Below are positions 1 through 4,914 of a stretch of DNA of 20,608 bases, one piece after another. Source of the stretch: CAYQDF01 sp964416175. GTDB lineage: Bacteria > Chloroflexota > Anaerolineae > Anaerolineales > UBA4823. The position numbers and the translations under genes were made by a program. A model generated the notes under the pieces. The model did no database searches. It had not been told where the DNA came from and saw only the letters and a list, made by a program, of their open reading frames with translations. The first letter of the stretch is position 1, and each line of letters starts with the position of its first letter. The stretch is taken from the NCBI GenBank assembly GCA_964416175.1, contig CAYQDF010000053.1:1-20608 (forward strand), given 5' to 3'.

Positions 1-678
1 TGGAACGAGCTGGCGCACGGCGACAGCGAGTATGCGGCCGGGCTGGTGGCGTTCAACAGCGTGTTCCAGGTGCTGTTCTACAGCCTCTACGCCTATGTGT
101 TCATCACTGTGCTGCCGACCGCCTTCGGCATGAAGGGCAGTGCGGTGGACATCACCATCGGCGAGATCGCCAAAAGTGTGTTCATCTACCTGGGGATCCC
201 GTTCATCGCCGGGTTCCTGACCCGCCTGGCGCTGGTACGGGCGAAGGGGAAGGCATGGTACAACACCCGGTTCATCCCCCGGGTCAGCCCGATCACGCTG
301 ATCGCCCTGCTGTTCACCGTCGTGGTCATGTTCAGCCTGAAGGGCGAGCTGATCGTCACAATCCCAATGGACGTGGTGCGCATCGCCATCCCGCTGCTGA
401 TCTACTTCATCGTCATGTTCCTGGTGAGCTTCTTCATGGGCAAAGCCATCGGGGCGACCTATCCGCAGACGGCGACCCTGTCCTTCACGGCCGCCAGCAA
501 CAACTTCGAGCTGGCGATCGCCGTGGCCGTGGCAGTGTTCGGGATCAGCTCCGGACAGGCCTTCGCAGCCGTGATCGGCCCGTTGGTGGAAGTGCCGGTG
601 ATGATCGGACTGGTCAACGTGGCCTTCTGGCTCCAAAATCGTTATTTTAAGGTCTCAGTTGCTGCCGCAGGGGAGTAG
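1..678 (+). CDS. acr3: Acr3-family arsenite efflux permease, C-terminal part (5' end outside window)
   Basis: The reading frame is open from base 1, so the N-terminus lies outside the window; 225 residues are visible. The segment starting WNELAHGDSEYAAGLVAFNS and the later ASNNFELAIAVAV are hallmarks of the Acr3 (bile acid:Na+ symporter superfamily) arsenite exporters. The glutamate in NFELA is invariant in the family; the catalytically important cysteine normally lies just upstream of the first visible residues. About six hydrophobic helices are present. The family extrudes As(OH)3 across the inner membrane using the proton motive force. The protein ends in a short hydrophilic tail, as expected for a complete C-terminus. 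It leads a run of + strand genes, the next starting 62 bp downstream. Family assignment is firm; substrate is inferred from the family. Confidence 0.93.
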   Translation, partial: WNELAHGDSEYAAGLVAFNSVFQVLFYSLYAYVFITVLPTAFGMKGSAVDITIGEIAKSVFIYLGIPFIAGFLTRLALVRAKGKAWYNTRFIPRVSPITLIALLFTVVVMFSLKGELIVTIPMDVVRIAIPLLIYFIVMFLVSFFMGKAIGATYPQTATLSFTAASNNFELAIAVAVAVFGISSGQAFAAVIGPLVEVPVMIGLVNVAFWLQNRYFKVSVAAAGE

Positions 679-740
679 TCGCGAGACCTCTGCCAACCCG
701 CAGCGGAGTGCCCTGGTCCTGCCAAGTTACAGGTAATCTC

Positions 741-1034
741 ATGACCGGAATGCCGCCAGGTTCGAGCGCCTGCTGCCTGCCCAACGTCGATGGTATTACC
801 TACCTCAAGATTGGGCCGCAGGGTCACACGGTTGGGATGAGAGGACTGGACACGATCTTCCAGCAGTTAATCGCGATGGGGCGGAGCCCCGAAGACGCCA
901 CAGATGCCGAATTGGTGGGAATGGCGCGCCAGTTCAACTGGATCGCGGAAAAAGAATCTGTGGAAGCGGACTACGCAATTGCCCTGCGCCGGGCTTACGC
1001 CGCATATCATGACAGCCAGGCGAAGAAGGCGTGA
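741..1034 (+). CDS. Small conserved-looking protein with a vicinal cysteine pair, function unknown
   Basis: This 97-residue soluble protein starts at an ATG with a weak AGGTAA ribosome site; an upstream GTG at 708 is a possible alternative start. I do not recognise a named family. Visible features are a CC pair near residue 11 (SACCLPNVDG), a glycine-rich turn (GPQGHTVGMRGLD) and a helical C-terminal half with SPEDATDAELVGMARQ and ADYAIALRRAYAAY. The body has the look of a conserved small fold rather than a chance frame. It sits between the acr3 gene and a ProC-like fragment, overlapping the latter by 4 nt (GTGA). Vicinal cysteines bind As(III) in other arsenic proteins such as ArsD, so a link to arsenic handling is possible, but this is only inference from context. 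Confidence 0.7.
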   Translation: MTGMPPGSSACCLPNVDGITYLKIGPQGHTVGMRGLDTIFQQLIAMGRSPEDATDAELVGMARQFNWIAEKESVEADYAIALRRAYAAYHDSQAKKA

Positions 1035-1399
1035 AGATCTTACGGGAAAAACGTTATGTGTTGATCGGCGCGGGGAACATCGGCTGCATTCTGCTCGAGC
1101 GCCTGTTGGCGGTTGGTGTCCCCCGTCGAAACCTGGCCGTGTGTAACGCAGACCCGGAGCGAACTCACCGCGTGGTTGAGCATTTCGGCGTGCTTCCGAT
1201 CGAGCTCGGCAGCGAAACCACCTGTCCCGCCGATGCGGTCTTGCTGGCTGGACCGCTGGATCTGTCCATTGGCGAAATCAAAGCCCTGCCGCCGATGGAA
1301 ACGGTGGACGAGGTCGCCACTGCACGGCTCTTCACGGAGGCTGCCCGGGCTGCGAAAGAGAAAGTGGGCCAGCTCCAAGAAAAGCTGGAGGATGTGTAG
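1031..1399 (+). CDS. Truncated ProC-like NAD(P)-binding protein (possible chimera)
   Basis: A GTG start overlaps the previous stop (GTGA), implying translational coupling. Residues 1 to about 75 look like the Rossmann domain of pyrroline-5-carboxylate reductase (ProC/F420-oxidoreductase family): a beta strand, the GAGNIG dinucleotide motif, a helix ILLERLLAVGV, CNADPER after the second strand, and DAVLLAG. ProC is about 270 residues; this protein has 122. After DAVLLAG the sequence switches to an unrelated, charged, helical tail (ATARLFTEAARAAKEKVGQL and onward) with coiled-coil character. The catalytic and dimerisation domain of ProC is absent, so proline synthesis is not expected. Either a deletion fused a ProC 5' end to another gene's 3' end, or this is a small dinucleotide-binding protein of unknown role. 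Its stop lies 36 bp before sufC. Confidence 0.65.
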   Translation: MKILREKRYVLIGAGNIGCILLERLLAVGVPRRNLAVCNADPERTHRVVEHFGVLPIELGSETTCPADAVLLAGPLDLSIGEIKALPPMETVDEVATARLFTEAARAAKEKVGQLQEKLEDV

Positions 1400-1435
1400 A
1401 ATGGTTCTCAGGTGTCTTGTTGGTCAGGGAAAAAG

Positions 1436-2242
1436 ATGGCTGAACCCATTTTGCGTGTAGAAGACCTGTGGCTGCGTCGCAACGGACGTGAGATCCTGCG
1501 CGGCGTGAATCTGGAGGCGCACCCTGGCCAGGTCCACGTTCTGCTGGGGTTGAACGGCTCGGGCAAGTCATCGCTGGCGTACGCCATCATGGGCTGCGAG
1601 GGCTACACACCGGATGCCGGAAGGATCGTCTTTGACGGTCGTGACCTGGCCGGCCTGTCGATCACCGAGCGTGCCCGGATGGGGATCACGCTCGCCTGGC
1701 AGGAGCCGGCCCGCTTCGAGGGCATCCCGATCGGGAAGTACGTGAGCCTGGGGCAGGAACCGCCGGACCGGGAGCAGGTGGTGGCGGCCCTGGAGGCGGT
1801 CTCGCTTCCGGCCAGGTATTATGGCTACCGCGCCGCCGACCGGACGCTTTCCGGCGGCGAGCGCAAGCGGGTGGAGCTGGCGGCTGTTTACGCCCAGCAG
1901 CCGCGCCTGGCGATCCTGGATGAGCCCGATTCCGGCATCGATGTGCTCACGCTGGGGGAGATCGCCAGGCTGATCCGCCGGATGGCACAGGCGGGCACAG
2001 CCGTGCTGTTGATAACCCACCGCGACGAGATGGTGGATATAGCCGATGCGGCCTCGCTGATGTGCGCCGGCTCGGTGATCTTCAGCGGGGGGCCGGTCGA
2101 GGCGCGGCGCTACTTCTCCACGCGCTGCATCCCCCACCTGGAGACGCTGGGGTCCCAACCCTGGGACGTTACTCAGCCGGAGGTCCAGGCCGCCCTGGCC
2201 AGCAACGGCGACCTTCGTCTCAGGCCGCCGGAGGAGGAATAA
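1436..2242 (+). CDS. sufC: SufC-like ABC ATPase of Fe-S cluster assembly (SUF or SUF-like minimal system)
   Basis: This 268-residue soluble ABC ATPase would power Fe-S cluster assembly on the SufB-type scaffold encoded next. The Walker A motif GLNGSGKS is at residues 38-45, the signature LSGGERKR begins at 138, the Walker B with the SufC-typical LAILDEPDSGID is at 158-169, and the H-loop histidine (ITHR) is at 195. DEPDSGID and the absence of any membrane partner separate it from transport ATPases. I chose ATG 1436, preceded by AGGGA about 6 nt upstream; a GTG at 1412 would add eight unconvincing residues. Stop and next start are only 2 nt apart with a strong GGAGG between the genes, so the two are surely co-expressed. 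No sufS, sufE or sufU lies in the window, which matches the minimal SmsCB arrangement. Confidence 0.92.
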   Translation: MAEPILRVEDLWLRRNGREILRGVNLEAHPGQVHVLLGLNGSGKSSLAYAIMGCEGYTPDAGRIVFDGRDLAGLSITERARMGITLAWQEPARFEGIPIGKYVSLGQEPPDREQVVAALEAVSLPARYYGYRAADRTLSGGERKRVELAAVYAQQPRLAILDEPDSGIDVLTLGEIARLIRRMAQAGTAVLLITHRDEMVDIADAASLMCAGSVIFSGGPVEARRYFSTRCIPHLETLGSQPWDVTQPEVQAALASNGDLRLRPPEEE

Positions 2243-2244
2243 AG

Positions 2245-3231
2245 ATGCCGGCCATCCTTGAACGTCGACACGCTGCGCGTGAGGCGCCCGGCTGGTCCGA
2301 GGAGATGGCTGCCATGCAGGAAGCTTACCGCCTGGCGGGCGGCAACCCGGATGCCCTGCAGCTCCCCGAAGTCGCGACCCTGGTGGTGAGCGGGAATCAG
2401 GTGCTGTCTGCCCACGAAGTCCCCGGTGTGAGCTTCGCCGCAGAGCCGCTGGGACACGGGGTGAAAGCCCGGATCTGCGTGGATCCAGGCGTAAAGGTCG
2501 AACGGCCCGTTCACCTGTGCTTTGGAGTGCTCCCGGCCGAGGGGGTGCAGGATATCCTGGCCGAGTACGAGATCGGGGCGGACGCAGAAGTGCAGTTCCT
2601 GGCGCACTGTTCTTTTCCCAACGCCGTAAATGTTCAGCACCGCATGCAAGCGCACATCCACGTGGGCAAGAATGCCAGCCTGACTTACACGGAGGAACAT
2701 TATCATGGAAAGACCGGCGGGGTAGAGGTGCTGCCCAACGCAGAAGTGACCGTCGAAGACGGCGGGCGCTTCCTGACCACCTTCAGCCTGACGCGCGGGC
2801 GGGTGGGCCGGCTGGCGCTGGAGTACGTTGTTGAAGCCGGTGCCGGGGCAGTGGTTGAAATGACGACCAAGGCATACGGCACCCACGACGACCAGGTCAC
2901 TGTGAAGGAGACCGTGCGTCTGAACGGCGCGAACGCGCGGGGGCTGACCCGCACCCGGGTAGCGGTGCGCGACCGCGCGCAGAGCAGGGTCTTTACCACC
3001 ATGGAAGGCAACGCCCCTCTGGCACGCGGCCACATGGATTGCACGGAGATCGTGCGCGATGCTGCTCAGGCGAGCAACACACCCCTGGTGGTGGTGCGCC
3101 ACGACCAGGCCCAGGTGACCCACGAGGCGGCCATCGGGACGGTCAACCGCAAAGAGCTCGAATCCCTGCTGGCGCGCGGGCTGGACGAGGATGAGGCCGT
3201 CGATCTGATCATCCGCGGCCTGATCCGCTGA
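2245..3231 (+). CDS. sufB: Short SufB/SmsB-like Fe-S cluster scaffold protein
   Basis: This 328-residue SufB/SufD-family protein forms the beta-helix scaffold that works with SufC. The ATG follows a strong GAGGAGG ribosome site. E. coli SufB has about 495 residues and SufD about 423, so this is a compact member, as in the SUF-like minimal system of anaerobes and archaea. Two active-site positions of SufB appear conserved: C266 in GHMDCTEI (aligning with E. coli SufB Cys405) and E294 in VTHEAAIG (aligning with Glu434). The C-terminal LARGLDEDEAVDLIIRGLI is the canonical family ending. Having both residues in one protein suggests a homodimeric scaffold doing the job of SufB and SufD together. 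The family is certain; assignment to SmsB rather than a divergent SufB/D is inferred from length and context. Confidence 0.9.
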   Translation: MPAILERRHAAREAPGWSEEMAAMQEAYRLAGGNPDALQLPEVATLVVSGNQVLSAHEVPGVSFAAEPLGHGVKARICVDPGVKVERPVHLCFGVLPAEGVQDILAEYEIGADAEVQFLAHCSFPNAVNVQHRMQAHIHVGKNASLTYTEEHYHGKTGGVEVLPNAEVTVEDGGRFLTTFSLTRGRVGRLALEYVVEAGAGAVVEMTTKAYGTHDDQVTVKETVRLNGANARGLTRTRVAVRDRAQSRVFTTMEGNAPLARGHMDCTEIVRDAAQASNTPLVVVRHDQAQVTHEAAIGTVNRKELESLLARGLDEDEAVDLIIRGLIR

Positions 3232-3301
3232 GCATCAGGAGAGGATGGATATCATCCCGAAATCGATACAAATGGCATGGACATGGTAAAAAGAGGATGG
3301 A

Positions 3302-3859
3302 GTGCTCATTGACAATTACCAGGTGGAAGTGTTCACGCCTCCCTGTGAACCGGGGGCGGAGCGCTTTTCGGCAGTCGCCCGTCTGACAGTTGATATTTCT
3401 GAAGTCTTGCCTTACCTCAATGCTACCCTGCGCGGCGCAGTCTATTTACCCGAGGCGCAGGCCCTGACCTGGAAGAAAGGCGGACACAATATTGCCTTTC
3501 ACGCCTACGAAATTGCTACCAGCAACGTGGAGGATCGCCAGGCAGCCGTGAAGGAGCTCAAAGGCCTGATCGATCTGGTCAACCGTATCTGGGCGCAGCG
3601 GAGCGAGATCACACCTGATTACAAGACCCGTCAGCGACCTACGCCCATGGCGATCTACAAACTGTTACCGCGGACCAATTGCAAAAAATGCGGCGAGCCC
3701 ACCTGTTACACCTTCGCCATCAAGCTGGCTGCTGCGCAGGTTAAACTGGCTGACTGTCCCTTGCTCTTCGAGCCGCAGAATGCACAAAACCTGGCCGGGC
3801 TGGAGCGCATTGTCATTGACATGCCAGCGCTAGGCCAGAAGAGGTCGCGTGATGGATGA
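3302..3859 (+). CDS. Protein with a CODH/ACS-gamma-type [4Fe-4S] domain
   Basis: A 185-residue soluble protein starting at GTG, with AGAGGA 5 nt upstream. The C-terminal half carries cysteines 127, 130, 135 and 152 in a C-x2-C-x4-C-x16-C pattern (NCKKCGEPTCYTFAIKL, then ADCPLL). This is the Fe-S domain (PF04060 type) seen in the corrinoid iron-sulfur protein and RnfB-like proteins, and it binds one [4Fe-4S] cluster. The N-terminal 110 residues match nothing I can name, so the function is open; roles in electron transfer or corrinoid reactivation are possible by analogy. It lies 70 bp after sufB, so it may be a neighbour or client of that assembly system. A broken copy of its central region (3491-3616) occurs at 7390-7514. 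Confidence 0.85.
   Translation: MLIDNYQVEVFTPPCEPGAERFSAVARLTVDISEVLPYLNATLRGAVYLPEAQALTWKKGGHNIAFHAYEIATSNVEDRQAAVKELKGLIDLVNRIWAQRSEITPDYKTRQRPTPMAIYKLLPRTNCKKCGEPTCYTFAIKLAAAQVKLADCPLLFEPQNAQNLAGLERIVIDMPALGQKRSRDG
3491..3616 (+). repeat. Intact copy of a 126-bp segment duplicated at 7390-7514
   Basis: This central part of the Fe-S domain gene is repeated 3.9 kb downstream in the same orientation. By eye there are about eight substitutions and one single-base deletion, so identity is roughly 93 percent. The two copies bracket the ABC remnant and the MerR/VIT-vWA module. Confidence 0.9.
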
Positions 3860-3950
3860 GCAAAAAGACCAGGTTGAGGAACTACAACCACAGAGCCAAG
3901 TAAAACCCCCATGCACCTGCGTGACGGACCCGTGCTGCTGCCGCGGGTGA
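3852..3950 (+). CDS. Candidate 32-residue cysteine-rich miniprotein
   Basis: An ATG overlaps the end of the Fe-S domain gene by 8 nt, with AGAAGAGG about 7 nt upstream, so translational coupling is plausible. The 32-residue product has an acidic, glutamine-rich N-terminal half and five cysteines within its last 12 residues (PPCTCVTDPCCCRG), a density typical of metal-binding peptides. No family is recognised. Its end overlaps the ABC ATPase remnant in another frame and its stop overlaps an ATG (TGATG). It may be a real metal-binding peptide or a chance frame in debris; the coupled start and clustered cysteines favour the first only modestly. Confidence 0.4.
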   Translation: MDEQKDQVEELQPQSQVKPPCTCVTDPCCCRG

Positions 3951-4069
3951 TGGACTTCGCCGGGGGGGCATGGTTTGCGGTGATAAGACTGAACACCCTT
4001 GGTCCCAGCCTGGAGGATGTCTACCTGGCGACACTGGCCAACAGGTCGGCGAGGGACAACGCGCCATAA
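3911..4069 (+). pseudogene. C-terminal remnant of an ABC transporter ATPase
   Basis: The frame from 3911 to the TAA at 4067-4069 ends with LNTLGPSLEDVYLATLA, which closely resembles the extreme C-terminus of drug/ABC-2-type ABC ATPases (consensus like PSLEDVYLALTG). Nothing of the Walker A, signature or Walker B regions is present upstream: this frame is closed by a TGA at 3875-3877 and the Fe-S gene occupies the DNA before that. It is therefore a 3' scrap left by deletion or rearrangement. No matching permease gene follows. Confidence 0.65.
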
Positions 4070-4379
4070 CAGAATACGGCTTCTGCCCAGGAAGAACGCA
4101 TATGGCGGGCGTTGCGTCGGACCAGGTGACACATGTATTTAAACACTATCATCCTTATGCCCCTGCAACCTCCTGGCAGGCGTGTCTGTATCACAAGCGG
4201 AGGGTTTTGCTGATAAGCGCAGACCCTGAGTAAGATGGCAGTTCCAAACCGCCACCAAACAGCAGCCTGTTATGTCGATTGTCGACCTGAACTGTGTTTG
4301 TTACAAGCACAGAGAGATAAGACTTGACAGTGTAATTTAACAGTGTTATAATTGAACTGTAAAGTTGGAGGCTGCCATT
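4070..4379 (+). other. 310-bp intergenic region upstream of merR
   Basis: No convincing gene is visible here. The right third becomes AT-rich and carries the merR promoter (4324-4352). Further upstream there is a TGAACTGT at about 4288-4295, repeated exactly at 4354-4361, and a short dyad CTGTG/CACAG around 4291-4311. The left part is probably more debris following the ABC ATPase remnant. Confidence 0.6.
4324..4361 (+). promoter_or_regulatory. Consensus sigma70 promoter with probable MerR operator half-sites
   Basis: A perfect TTGACA (4324-4329) and a perfect TATAAT (4347-4352) are separated by 17 bp. ACAGTG occurs twice as a 13-bp-spaced direct repeat, starting at 4327 and 4340, and ACTGT at 4356-4360 forms an inverted repeat with the second (ACAGT, 11 bp, ACTGT) centred on the -10 box. 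The start codon of merR is about 28 nt downstream of the -10. A dyad covering the -10 would suit repression of its own gene; classical MerR activators instead use a 19-20 bp spacer. The promoter is directly visible; the operator role is inferred. Confidence 0.8.
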
Positions 4380-4874
4380 ATGAAAGATCACCGTTACTCC
4401 ATCCAGGAGTTGTGCGAGCAAACAGGTCTGCCGCGCCGGACGATCCACTTTTATGTCCAGCAGGGCATCCTGCCGCCGCCCAGTGGAGCCGGTCTTAGCG
4501 CGGCTTACGACGAGAACCATCTGGTTCGGCTTAATCTCATCCCGATCTTACGACAACGTGGCCTGCGGCTGGATGAGATCCGTCAGCATTTTCAGGCTTC
4601 CTCCCTTCCTGCACTGCGGAAGATGCTGGAACAATCGAAGGATAGCCTCGAACCTGCCTCGCTCCCACTCCCTTCGGGACGGAGTTACACCCATTACTCG
4701 CTACCTGCCCGGATGACACTGATCACCCCCACTGCGCTCAGTCAAAATGATCGGAAAAGGTTAGCAGAATTGTTACAGGAGGTGCAACGGATCTGGGGAA
4801 ATCATTCACCTCAAAACTTCAACCGTTCAAACACTCAAAGTTTAAGAGATGACAAAGAGGTCAAGAACCGCTGA
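4380..4874 (+). CDS. MerR-family transcriptional regulator
   Basis: A 164-residue regulator starting at ATG 4380 with GGAGG 8 nt upstream. Residues 5-70 form the MerR winged-helix domain (YSIQELCEQTGLPRRTIHFY, then GILPPP, and LNLIPILRQRGLRLDEI in the dimer-leading helix). The start of the sensor part is short, and the tail (SYTHYSLPARMTLITPTALS, then a helix ending LLQEVQRIW) is not one of the metal-binding loops of MerR or CueR; no clustered effector cysteines are present. The gene ends 40 bp before the VIT-vWA gene and probably forms an operon with it under the promoter just upstream. The effector is unknown. Autoregulation is likely from the half-sites overlapping the promoter. Confidence 0.88.
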   Translation: MKDHRYSIQELCEQTGLPRRTIHFYVQQGILPPPSGAGLSAAYDENHLVRLNLIPILRQRGLRLDEIRQHFQASSLPALRKMLEQSKDSLEPASLPLPSGRSYTHYSLPARMTLITPTALSQNDRKRLAELLQEVQRIWGNHSPQNFNRSNTQSLRDDKEVKNR

Positions 4875-4914
4875 TAATCAACCTGGAAATTCGTGACTTA
4901 TTAAGGAGTTTCAC

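Noticed and set aside
1401..1460. ATG at 1401 as a start for sufC or a small gene
   Set aside because: It is in the wrong frame for sufC and closes after 19 codons without a ribosome site; the ATG at 1436 fits better.
2173..3123. A 316-codon open frame on the - strand
   Set aside because: Exactly antisense to the clear sufB-like gene with all its motifs; no domain is recognisable in this frame.
4070..4323. Possible N-terminus of an ABC permease following the ATPase remnant
   Set aside because: One frame reads a short basic stretch (ERIWRALRRTR) but stops at once; there is no hydrophobic segment.
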